From assembly GCA_014799395.1 (NCBI GenBank), contig JAAVID010000034.1:1-53236 (forward strand): a stretch of DNA of 53,236 bases, given 5' to 3'. A program made the translations under genes and the position numbers. A model generated the notes under the pieces. It was not told the DNA's origin and did no database searches. It worked only from the letters and a program-made list of their open reading frames with translations. Origin of the DNA: Oscillospiraceae bacterium. GTDB taxonomy: Bacteria; Bacillota; Clostridia; Oscillospirales; Ruminococcaceae. Shown here piece after piece: positions 33,859-41,692 of this stretch. Each line of letters opens with the position of its first letter. The first letter of the stretch is position 1.

Positions 33859-35967
33859 ATGAACGAGAATTTTAGTTTGGCAAAGCGCGAAAATAATCCG
33901 CTGCGCGACTTCATTATTGTAAATAAATTCCAGTCGAAGCACTACCCGTCCGATCCGCGTCAAACCGCGCTGCACTGCGCTTTTCTCGGTCGGGAAATGG
34001 TCAAGGTATGTCCTCGGGGGGATTGTCTGGCGATAGTTTTTTCGGAGACGGCGGTCGGGATAGGGGCTCTTGCGGCTTCGGAACTGGGCTCGCGGTGCAC
34101 GCTTATCAGCACTACGCGCGAGGAGCTGCCCGAATATTTTGACAGGCTCTCATTTGAAGAGGCGCATAGCCACGCGCCTTTACATACGTTGTGTAAGCGC
34201 CGCGAGATCGACTTTGGAAGTTTTTCCCATATCTTTTTGATCGACGATGAATTCACGACGGGGAATACCGCTATTTCGCTTTACAAAGCCATTTCAGCGG
34301 ACTGTCAATTCACGGCGGCGGCGTTTGTCGCGAGCAATGAGAGCCGCAAACGGTTTGAGGAAAACGGTATCGGAGTAATTGCCGAGGAATATTTTGATGA
34401 ACTCGAAGCTGTGCAGTCTGAACAAAAATTCGATAGTGATTTTGTAACAACTGACAAAAATCCGGATTATGATTTTTCTTTGAACTCGATTTTGGATATT
34501 CGGCTTGGGGTGAACTGCGCGGAATATTTTGACGAGTGTAAACGGCTCTGCAATACGGTTTTGGAGCAATTAGGCGAGGCAATGTCCGAAGTGCGGTCAA
34601 TCGAGATAATAGGAACGGAGGAGCTGTGTTTTCCGCCCATTATACTGGGGCAGATGCTCTCCGAAAAGGGGATAACCGTGCGGGTTCACGGGGTCACGAG
34701 AAGTCCTATGCTGCCGTCGTCGGAGGGGGATTACCCCATTCGCGAGCGCGCTTCGCTGGCGAGCCTGTACGATTCCGAACGGAAAGTTTACATATATAAC
34801 CGTTTTCACAGCGATCTCACTATTGTAATGACCGATGCGGAAGATCCCGATAACAATGCGGTTTCACGGCTTTGCGGAGCTTGCGGCGGAAAGAAAGTCG
34901 CGTTAGTACGGTGGCGCGGACGGAAAATGCGTACTTCGCTTAACGGTGCGGATTGTCGGCTGCTGCTCAAGGATATTACGGGCAGTATCGCGCCAATGTC
35001 GCCAAGCGAACGCGAGCCGTTAATTCGCAAAGGGGTTCATTATTGTGAATTACTTCCCGCCGAGCACGAGCCCTCGGAAGCCTATCTGCGGCAGTACAAT
35101 GCGGGTTTGCGGACTTGGGGGAGCGTGACCGCCGAGGCGGTTCGCGCAGTCGCCGAGAAGATACTTTCGGCGAAGGGTGAAAACGTTGTCATCGTGTCGC
35201 TGGCAAGGGCGGGAACTCCCGTCGGAGTGCTGATAAAGCGCTATCTGAAACGGTTTCGCGCCATTGACTGCGCTCATTATTCGGTCTCGATAATCCGAGG
35301 GCGGGGCATTGACCGTAACGCAATGCGGTACATTTTGGCGCGTCATTCTGCCAAAAATATCCAATTTGTGGACGGCTGGACGGGAAAAGGCGCGATAACG
35401 CGGCAGTTAAGCGAGGCGCTTGCGGAATTTCCGGAGGTTGACAGCCGGCTTGCGGTGCTTGCCGATCCCGCGGGGCTATGCGAAATTTACGGTACGCGCG
35501 GCGACATTTTCATACCGTGCTCGTGCCTGAACAGTGTGGTCTCGGGGCTGTTTTCGCGCACCGTGCTGCGCTCCGACCTTATCACGGACGGGGATTTTCA
35601 CGGAGCGGCGTATTTCGGCGAGTTGGAAAGGTCTGACAAGACCTATGAATTTATAAGCGCTGTCGAACGCGAACTGGCGCTGTTGCCGCCGTTTGAGGAC
35701 TTTGAGTGCTTACCCGCCGACGGCAGCGGTCTTGAGGAAACTCGTCAAATTGCACAAAATTTCGGTGTTTCCGATTTAAATCTCGTAAAGCCGAGCATTG
35801 GCGAGACAACGCGCGTTCTTCTTCGAAGAGTACCGCGAGTGATACTTGTCAGGTCGCTCGAAAGCCCATTGACAAAGCATTTGCTGCAATTGGCGGCGGA
35901 AAAATCCGTTCCCGTTCAAGAGTATCCACTCAAGTGTTACGAGGCTGTGGGAATTATTGAAAATTAG
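33859..35967 (+). CDS. Phosphoribosyltransferase-TRSP-StiP fusion protein
   Basis: 702 residues with three parts. Residues ~1-190 are a PRTase-type domain (FSETAVGIGALAASELG, then the PRPP-loop-like FLIDDEFTTGNTA). Residues ~220-380 resemble the TRSP domain (VRVHGVTRSPMLPSSEGDYP, VYIYNRFHSDL). Residues ~395-700 resemble StiP/PRTase-1 (MSPSEREPLIRKGVHY, VSLARAGTPVG, FVDGWTGKGAIT, CSCLNSVVSGLFSRTVL). In other bacteria these domains are separate genes in biosynthetic modules tied to tellurite-resistance (Ter) operons; no ter gene is present here. GGAG lies just before the ATG at 33859. Domain names are recalled from family knowledge, not searched. Confidence 0.75.
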   Translation: MNENFSLAKRENNPLRDFIIVNKFQSKHYPSDPRQTALHCAFLGREMVKVCPRGDCLAIVFSETAVGIGALAASELGSRCTLISTTREELPEYFDRLSFEEAHSHAPLHTLCKRREIDFGSFSHIFLIDDEFTTGNTAISLYKAISADCQFTAAAFVASNESRKRFEENGIGVIAEEYFDELEAVQSEQKFDSDFVTTDKNPDYDFSLNSILDIRLGVNCAEYFDECKRLCNTVLEQLGEAMSEVRSIEIIGTEELCFPPIILGQMLSEKGITVRVHGVTRSPMLPSSEGDYPIRERASLASLYDSERKVYIYNRFHSDLTIVMTDAEDPDNNAVSRLCGACGGKKVALVRWRGRKMRTSLNGADCRLLLKDITGSIAPMSPSEREPLIRKGVHYCELLPAEHEPSEAYLRQYNAGLRTWGSVTAEAVRAVAEKILSAKGENVVIVSLARAGTPVGVLIKRYLKRFRAIDCAHYSVSIIRGRGIDRNAMRYILARHSAKNIQFVDGWTGKGAITRQLSEALAEFPEVDSRLAVLADPAGLCEIYGTRGDIFIPCSCLNSVVSGLFSRTVLRSDLITDGDFHGAAYFGELERSDKTYEFISAVERELALLPPFEDFECLPADGSGLEETRQIAQNFGVSDLNLVKPSIGETTRVLLRRVPRVILVRSLESPLTKHLLQLAAEKSVPVQEYPLKCYEAVGIIEN

Positions 35968-35997
35968 TGAATTTGCACAAAGAAAAGGAGATAAATT

Positions 35998-37242
35998 ATG
36001 ACTGCATTTACAACGGCGGATATTCTGCTTCCGAGGCTGACTTCCGAGGGAATGAGCAAGTGGGCGGTCGTCGCGTGCGATCAGTACACGGGCGAGCCCG
36101 AATACTGGGAGGCGACCCGCGGAATAGTCGGCAATGCGCCCTCGACGCTCGATCTGATACTCCCCGAGGCGTATCTTGAAGAACCCGACTGCGAAGAGCG
36201 TATCGCGGATATTCACGAAAATATGGCAAATTGCCTAAAGAACGATTTGTTCAATGTGCACAACGACTGCTTTATTCTGACAAAGCGCACACAGGCTGAC
36301 GGCAGGCCGCGAGTTGGCTTGGTAGGCGCTATCGACCTTGAAATGTACGACTACAATAAGGGGAGCAAGTCGCAGGTTCGTGCTACCGAGGCGACCGTCG
36401 CGGCGCGTATACCTCCGAGGGTCAATATCCGCATAAACGCGCCGCTTGAGCTTCCTCATATTATGATATTGATAGACGATGTGCAAAATACCGTTATTGA
36501 GCCGCTGCTCGAGAAAAAATTACAGACAGTATATGATTTCGAGCTAATGCAGAACGGCGGTCATCTGGAGGGGTTCGTTGTCGACGGAGAGAACGCTCGT
36601 GGGGTCTTGGCGGCTCTGGACAAGCTCGCCGACAAGGACGCGTTCAACAAGCGCTACGGTCTGCAAAATGAGGAGGTCCTGCTGTACGCTATGGGCGACG
36701 GCAACCACTCGCTCGCGACCGCCAAGGAGTGCTACGAACAGAAAAAACGCGCTAACAGTCCCGACGCGGAGCTTGCACGGTATGCGTTGGTAGAGGTCGT
36801 AAATCTTCATTCGCGCGCGCTGGAGTTCGAGGCTATACACAGAGTAATTACCGATGTGGATACGGACGACCTTATGTGCAAAATGACGGAAGCGCTCGGG
36901 CTTTCCTATGACGGCGAACAGAAGTTCTCCGTGATAATCGGCGACAAAACGCGCGAATTCGGCATAACAAGGCCGAATTCAAACCTTACCGTCGGCTCGC
37001 TGCAAACGTTCCTCGACGGGTATCTGAACGCGAACGGCGGCAAGATCGACTACATACACGGCGAGGACGTTGTCCGCAGACTGTGCGCGGACGGCTCCAT
37101 CGGCTTTCTGCTCCCCTCGATGAAGAAATCGGAGCTTTTCCCGACCGTTATCAAGGACGGCGCGCTGCCGAGAAAGACGTTCAGTATGGGTCACGCGCAC
37201 GATAAGCGATTTTACTGCGAGGCTAGAATTATCAGAAAATAA
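35998..37242 (+). CDS. DUF1015 family protein
   Basis: 414 residues. Features of the DUF1015 family are the N-terminal WAVVACDQYTGEPEYW, the central PPRVNIRINAPLELPHIMIL and the conserved YAMGDGNHSLATAKE. The fold is thought to be related to ParB/Srx-like nucleotide-binding proteins, and in many Clostridia the gene adjoins serine-biosynthesis genes; neither point can be tested here, where no ser gene is near. AAAGGAG lies upstream. It is 30 bp after the PRTase fusion, probably in the same transcript. Confidence 0.85.
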   Translation: MTAFTTADILLPRLTSEGMSKWAVVACDQYTGEPEYWEATRGIVGNAPSTLDLILPEAYLEEPDCEERIADIHENMANCLKNDLFNVHNDCFILTKRTQADGRPRVGLVGAIDLEMYDYNKGSKSQVRATEATVAARIPPRVNIRINAPLELPHIMILIDDVQNTVIEPLLEKKLQTVYDFELMQNGGHLEGFVVDGENARGVLAALDKLADKDAFNKRYGLQNEEVLLYAMGDGNHSLATAKECYEQKKRANSPDAELARYALVEVVNLHSRALEFEAIHRVITDVDTDDLMCKMTEALGLSYDGEQKFSVIIGDKTREFGITRPNSNLTVGSLQTFLDGYLNANGGKIDYIHGEDVVRRLCADGSIGFLLPSMKKSELFPTVIKDGALPRKTFSMGHAHDKRFYCEARIIRK

Positions 37243-37267
37243 CTAACAGTATATCAGAGGCGGTTTT

Positions 37268-37333
37268 ATGTGGTTTGTTTTTGCTTTGTTGTCCGCGGTT
37301 TTCGGGGCGGGAACGATTTTTATGGTGCTGTGA
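37268..37333 (+). pseudogene. Remnant of an EamA-type transporter N-terminus
   Basis: Twenty-one codons, MWFVFALLSAVFGAGTIFMVL, then TGA. The first 15 residues look like the first membrane helix of EamA/DMT drug-metabolite transporters, which usually begin MWF-FALLSA-FAA. The rest of such a protein is missing. It could also be a real single-helix micropeptide; the upstream ribosome site (AGAGGCGG) is mediocre. Confidence 0.4.
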
Positions 37334-37341
37334 GGTGACTT

Positions 37342-37929
37342 ATGAAGTACAAATGTCCGTGCTGTGATTTTTTCACATTTGACGAGCCGATTGAAAATTC
37401 GGTCGGGGATATTTGCCCCGTGTGCTACTGGGAGATCGATCCGTTTGTTCACGATGAGGATAAGCCGAGCGGTGCAAATCACGGGCTCTCGCTGAACGAC
37501 TGCCGCGATAACTTTTTACGTTTCGGAGCGTGCACCGAGAAAATGGCGAAATACACCCGCAAGCCGCTTGGCGTCGAGCTTTGCGCCGACGGCAAACCGC
37601 GGAGTTATTTTGAGAGGAACATAAAGGGCGGCTGTTATCACGAATTCGCGAGGGGAAAATGGGACGGCGAAACGCATTGGAGCGCCGATTTCCTCTTTCT
37701 CGACGACGATCTGTTCGGCGCGCTCGGCTTGTACCGTGACATTTTCGGCAAAGCTCTTTATAATTACAATTACTATGGTCCTAATCGTGTTACGCGCGGG
37801 GATTGGGATAAAATTTACGCGCTTGCCAAGGAATGCGGCGGCGCGGTCGCTGAGATGTTCGGCGAGCTGGCGGAATGGGCTGAGGAGAGTTTTTCCGAAT
37901 ACGGAGAATTCTGGATACTGGGAATTTAG
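37342..37929 (+). CDS. CPCC-domain cysteine-rich protein
   Basis: 195 residues. The N-terminal ~75 residues match the CPCC cysteine-rich domain: KCPCCDFFTF at the start, ICPVCYWE about 18 residues on, and SLNDCRDNFLRFGACTE. The four cysteines in two pairs suggest zinc binding. The C-terminal half (WSADFLFLDDDLFGALGLYRD) is acidic and aromatic and matches no family I recognise. CPCC genes often occur singly or near toxin-immunity loci; the function is unknown. GAGGTGA precedes the ATG. Confidence 0.8.
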   Translation: MKYKCPCCDFFTFDEPIENSVGDICPVCYWEIDPFVHDEDKPSGANHGLSLNDCRDNFLRFGACTEKMAKYTRKPLGVELCADGKPRSYFERNIKGGCYHEFARGKWDGETHWSADFLFLDDDLFGALGLYRDIFGKALYNYNYYGPNRVTRGDWDKIYALAKECGGAVAEMFGELAEWAEESFSEYGEFWILGI

Positions 37930-37938
37930 GAGGATAAA

Positions 37939-38310
37939 ATGGAGCTTTCACAATTTTTTAAGAGCGTTATAGATCAGGACCGCGCAGCGGTCGTTATCTG
38001 CAATTTGCAGCACGAGATAATCTACATGAACGCGGCGGCTGTCGAGCGGTACAAAAAGCACGGCAATCTGCTCGGAAAGAGCCTGCTCGACTGTCATTCG
38101 CCCGCGTCCAACGAAAAAATAAAGCGCGTTACCGCGTGGTTCGCCGCGGATAACGCGCATAATATCGTGTATACTTTCCGCAACGAAAAGGAAAACAAGG
38201 ACGTGTACATGGTCGCGCTCCGCGATGAGGACGGCACGCTTATCGGCTACTATGAAAAGCACGAGTACCGAAACGCGGAGACTATGCCGATGTACGATCT
38301 CACGGATTAA
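37939..38310 (+). CDS. Stand-alone PAS-domain protein
   Basis: 123 residues that are essentially one PAS domain (DQDRAAVVICNLQHEIIYMN, LLGKSLLDCH, VYMVALRDEDGTLIGYYE). There is no output domain, so it would act by binding a small ligand or partner. AGGAGG lies upstream, 10 bp after the CPCC gene. The stop overlaps the stop of the convergent alpha-galactosidase gene by 4 bp (TTAA), with no terminator between them. Confidence 0.8.
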   Translation: MELSQFFKSVIDQDRAAVVICNLQHEIIYMNAAAVERYKKHGNLLGKSLLDCHSPASNEKIKRVTAWFAADNAHNIVYTFRNEKENKDVYMVALRDEDGTLIGYYEKHEYRNAETMPMYDLTD

Positions 38311-39566
38311 AGCAATTTATAAGCCTTTGCGCCGTGCGGGGCTATCTGCACGGTGATTTTTTTGTCGGCGCGCTCGGTCTTGCCCGACCGGAGCTCCTCG
38401 GCGGTCACGGGTTTCTCTATTTCGAGGTCGGAGAGCGGTATCTCAAGCGTTCCGAGGGTCTCTCCCGCGTTGAATACCGCGGCGTATTGACCGCCGTCGG
38501 CACACTGCGCAGTCCAGAGGATATACTCGTTTTCGCCGACCGTGCGCCGCCATATCTGATGAGAATGCCGCGCGGACTTATGCATAGCGAGTATACGCTC
38601 GTTTGTGAGCAGGCTCATCGTGAACTCGTCAAAGACCGTCATTTCGCCGCCTATCATCAGGGGAGAGCGAATTATGCTCCAGAGGGTAAGCATAGTTATC
38701 TGCTCGTCGTTTGTGAATTTGGTGCGGTTTGCCTTGTCGTAATCCTGCAATATCGCGCCTATCGGCAGCATATCCGCGTCCGGGAAATGCCCCGCGCCCG
38801 CGTGTACCGACCATTTTTCGGCGCGCTCGAACATCGCGTACAGCAGCTCCCACTTATCCCAGAAATCGTCGGTAATTCTCCACATATTGGAAATTCTTTT
38901 GTACAGCTCCGCCTTTTCGAGCAGCGCGGGACCCGGCGACAGGCTCAGCACCATTTCCCGACCGCAGCTATGGAGCGCCTCGCTGAGCATAATAAGCTCA
39001 TCTTCCTCGTGAGGGAGCTCGCGGCAGATGTCGTCGCACTTGACGAAGTCCACGCCCCACGACTTGTACAGCTCGAAAATGCTGTCGTAGTACTCGCGCG
39101 CGCCGTCCTTTGACGGGTCGACGCCGTACATATCGGTATTCCACGCGCATATGCTCGCGGTCTTGGCTATCTCGCGGGCGGTCTTGTCCGTGCCCTTGAT
39201 CTTACAGTTTCCGTGGACAGCTTGGCGGGGAATGCCGCGCATTATGTGGATACCGAACTTCAGCCCGAGCGAGTGGACGTACTCGGCAAGCGGCGCGAAG
39301 CCATTTCCTTCCTTTGACGACGGGAAGCGGTTCTCGGCGGGCAGAAGCCGTCCGTATTCGTCCATACACAGGTCGGCAAACGGGCGGTACTCGTGCGACT
39401 TTGCGTTCGGCTCGTACCACTGTATATCGACTACTATGTACTCCCAGCCGTATTTTTTCAGGTGTGAAGCCATAAACTCCGCGTTTTTCCGCACAGTCTC
39501 CTCCGTGACGGACGCTCCGTAGCAGTCCCAGCTGTTCCAGCCCATAGGCGGCGTTTTTGCAACCAT
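38307..39566 (-). CDS. Alpha-galactosidase, glycoside hydrolase family 27
   Basis: 419 residues. The N-terminal TIM barrel opens with the family hallmark TPPMGWNSWDCYG. The predicted nucleophile is Asp178 in VDFVKCDDIC and the acid/base is Asp233 in WRITDDFW. A beta-sandwich C-terminus follows. No signal peptide is present, so it acts in the cytoplasm on imported oligosaccharides such as melibiose or raffinose-type sugars. GGAGG lies 8 bases before the ATG. It is 67 bp downstream of the DUF3810 gene on the same strand. Confidence 0.9.
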   Translation of the reverse strand: MVAKTPPMGWNSWDCYGASVTEETVRKNAEFMASHLKKYGWEYIVVDIQWYEPNAKSHEYRPFADLCMDEYGRLLPAENRFPSSKEGNGFAPLAEYVHSLGLKFGIHIMRGIPRQAVHGNCKIKGTDKTAREIAKTASICAWNTDMYGVDPSKDGAREYYDSIFELYKSWGVDFVKCDDICRELPHEEDELIMLSEALHSCGREMVLSLSPGPALLEKAELYKRISNMWRITDDFWDKWELLYAMFERAEKWSVHAGAGHFPDADMLPIGAILQDYDKANRTKFTNDEQITMLTLWSIIRSPLMIGGEMTVFDEFTMSLLTNERILAMHKSARHSHQIWRRTVGENEYILWTAQCADGGQYAAVFNAGETLGTLEIPLSDLEIEKPVTAEELRSGKTERADKKITVQIAPHGAKAYKLL

Positions 39567-39633
39567 TATTGTTACCTCCGATTTTCAATTATTTAACTTT
39601 TTGTTGATCATTATGCGTATAATACCATAGGTA

Positions 39634-40749
39634 TTACAGCTTATCCGCATAGTACGCGAGAATAAGCTCGGTAACCCGTCCGTAGCTCAGACCTCCGTCG
39701 GCTACTCCCTGCACCTTGATAAAGCTGTCGTTGACCGAGCTTGAGACCTCGGACACCGAAACCGAGGTATTGCCGACCTTAACTTCGACCTCGTGGTCGC
39801 GTATGTACTTGTTTTCGGCGTTAAAATCGGCGACCATTTCGGGGGTAAGCATATCGTATGCCTGCCGCCACATATCAATATCATAAGAAAACAGCGCGTT
39901 GGAGCAGTACTTGAACGCCTGCATATAGCCCGAATAGCGGAACTCGGGGTACTCGCTGTTAATGCAGGACAGGAACGCGAGGAAGTTGCACTCGTTCTCA
40001 AACGCGATACCGCGCGAGTGCGCGCTTTCGTGAGCGGCGGTGTACGGAATTGAAAAGTCGGGCTGGGCGGTGTTTACATTGCACTCCGCGAAGAACGGGA
40101 AGTACATTCCCGTTATGTGCGTGTACGACCACGGCTCGGAGAGCATAACGGGCTTCTGCCGCCATATCGCCGTCCACAGGAACGGGTATTCGCCGACCAG
40201 CTTGTCGTAGCCGCTGCCCGTGCGGGTGAGCTCCTTGTAAATGCTTTCGGAAAAGCGCATACAGCCGTTTTCGTCGGTCTCGAGCTCCTTGTGAGCCTCC
40301 GCCGCGCCCTTGGCGAGTTCCCCGCATACCGCGAGCAGGAACTCGGGAGTTTTCTTCGAGGTATCGAGCTCCATTATTTGTTCCACGGGATAACGGTAAT
40401 AATTCGCGCCGTGGCAGACCATATACAAAAGGCTCGCGAACGAGAGAAATCCGCACAAAAACCGCCCCGCGCCGAGCAGCGTCTTTCCGCGCTTTTTGCT
40501 TTTTTTCAGCTTGACGATAAGCAGTACGATAAGGAATATCACCAGCGGCACAGCAAGCACGACCAGCAGCTCCGTAAGCGAGATCGGGATAATGGACGTG
40601 ACAAACCCTATCGGCACGGTGATCATCTTGAACAGTCCGCGCGAGCAGACATACTCGGTAAACGCGGGGAAATACGGCAGTATAAAATACATTGCCGCCG
40701 CCAAGATCAGAGGAATAAATATCCATACTGCTTTAATAAACTTTTTCAT
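39634..40749 (-). CDS. DUF3810 membrane zinc-metallopeptidase-like protein
   Basis: 371 residues. Three hydrophobic segments occupy the first ~120 residues. The remainder has the metallopeptidase motif HESAHSRGIAFENECNF (HExxH with a downstream Glu), typical of the DUF3810 family. The conserved CHGANYYRYPV and TGMYFPFFAECNVN segments are also present. The catalytic part probably faces the outside. Its substrate is unknown. The start lies 142 bp from the divergent gene at 40892, and the gap contains two copies of a 13-bp repeat. Confidence 0.85.
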   Translation of the reverse strand: MKKFIKAVWIFIPLILAAAMYFILPYFPAFTEYVCSRGLFKMITVPIGFVTSIIPISLTELLVVLAVPLVIFLIVLLIVKLKKSKKRGKTLLGAGRFLCGFLSFASLLYMVCHGANYYRYPVEQIMELDTSKKTPEFLLAVCGELAKGAAEAHKELETDENGCMRFSESIYKELTRTGSGYDKLVGEYPFLWTAIWRQKPVMLSEPWSYTHITGMYFPFFAECNVNTAQPDFSIPYTAAHESAHSRGIAFENECNFLAFLSCINSEYPEFRYSGYMQAFKYCSNALFSYDIDMWRQAYDMLTPEMVADFNAENKYIRDHEVEVKVGNTSVSVSEVSSSVNDSFIKVQGVADGGLSYGRVTELILAYYADKL

Positions 40750-40772
40750 AGTCTGTCAGTCTGTCCTTTCGG

Positions 40773-40808
40773 TAGAATTTCACAAGTTTTTTTGTTAGAA
40801 TTTCACAA
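40773..40808. repeat. Two 13-bp direct repeats in a divergent promoter region
   Basis: TAGAATTTCACAA at 40773-40785 and 40796-40808, identical, 23 bp apart. The second ends 15 bp before the -35 of the plus-strand promoter and the first is 24 bp from the DUF3810 ATG, so a regulator bound here could act on both genes. Confidence 0.55.
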
Positions 40809-40823
40809 AAAAACATAAAAATT

Positions 40824-40852
40824 TTGACTTTTGGTGCGTTTTGTGCTAAAAT
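40824..40852 (+). promoter_or_regulatory. Promoter of the 40892 gene
   Basis: TTGACT (40824-40829), 17-base spacer, TAAAAT (40847-40852). Confidence 0.7.
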
Positions 40853-40891
40853 AATAAGTGGATAAATCATTCTCGGAAGAAGGTGATCTCA

Positions 40892-41473
40892 ATGAGGTTT
40901 TCAGAAACCGAAAACGATTGGCGCTCCGAATATCTCAGGGATATTGAGGTCGCCAACAATGAGCTTATCGAAAAGAGTTTTCTCGCCGATCCGAAATCCG
41001 TGATCTGCGATATATACGTCCTGCCCTCGCGCAATCACCAGACCTTTTACGGAAAGCTGACGGCGGAGCGGGGATTTTATAAGATAATTTTTGCCAAAGC
41101 GTTACAGAACTCGATGTGGTTTTCCGAGCCTATCTATATGTACCGTTTCGAGGAATCCAAGCGCTTTGAGAACCACCCGATGAAAAAAGGGCGCATAGTC
41201 TGCCGCGCGAAGTTGATGGACAAGTCGCTGATAAAACGTCTGCTGCTCGCGGTCGAAAAACTCTCGGAGAACCAGCCCGACGCGGTCACGCCGACGCTCG
41301 ACGCGGTGTTCACGGCGGTGAGAATATACGAAAACGGAGTTGTTTCGCGGGAAATAATGTATACCGATCCCGAAAAGCTCTCATTCCAAAACGGTGCTGT
41401 CGATCCCGAAGCGGCGGCGTTTCTCGGAGAACTTTATCTGTCCATTGAAAAGATAATCGGGATAGGGGATTGA
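40892..41473 (+). CDS. Hypothetical protein, 193 residues
   Basis: Soluble, with no recognised motif. The central segment (ICDIYVLPSRNHQTFYGKLTAE, FYKIIFAKALQNSMWFS) is probably a beta-rich domain. A helical C-terminus contains ALDAVFTAVRIYENGVVSRE. The start is the ATG at 40892, since AAGGTGAT lies 6 bases before it and an in-frame GTG at 40883 overlaps that site. Single-gene unit with its own promoter. Confidence 0.75.
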   Translation: MRFSETENDWRSEYLRDIEVANNELIEKSFLADPKSVICDIYVLPSRNHQTFYGKLTAERGFYKIIFAKALQNSMWFSEPIYMYRFEESKRFENHPMKKGRIVCRAKLMDKSLIKRLLLAVEKLSENQPDAVTPTLDAVFTAVRIYENGVVSREIMYTDPEKLSFQNGAVDPEAAAFLGELYLSIEKIIGIGD

Positions 41474-41556
41474 AATATTTTTTAACTATCCGTAATAGAA
41501 AGCGCATTTATAACTTATGGTCAACGCTCGCCCCTGCGCACTGATATGCAACTTTA

Positions 41557-41585
41557 ATTATACCATAATTTCAAAACATTGTCAA
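41557..41585 (-). promoter_or_regulatory. Perfect promoter with no gene behind it
   Basis: Minus strand: TTGACA (41585-41580), 17-base spacer, TATAAT (41562-41557). Transcription would run antisense into the gene ending at 41473. No ribosome site with a plausible frame follows, so an antisense or small RNA, or a relic, is likely. Confidence 0.6.
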
Positions 41586-41598
41586 CGCTATAAAATTC

Positions 41599-41629
41599 AA
41601 AAAGCGAAAGAGCCGTTCTTTCGCTTTTT
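41599..41629. terminator. Bidirectional terminator between 41473 and the GH3 gene
   Basis: Thirteen-base perfect stem AAAAAGCGAAAGA / TCTTTCGCTTTTT with a 5-base loop and T runs on both strands. Confidence 0.85.
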
Positions 41630-41692
41630 TGAATATTCGGTTGAAAATTTTGCCCGAAACCCTGCTCTTAAATTCTCCGCGCATACACGATT

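Noticed and set aside
40773-40808. Rex-type redox operator
   Set aside because: The TTCACAA halves are in direct, not inverted, orientation, so no TTGTGAA-N4-TTCACAA palindrome forms.
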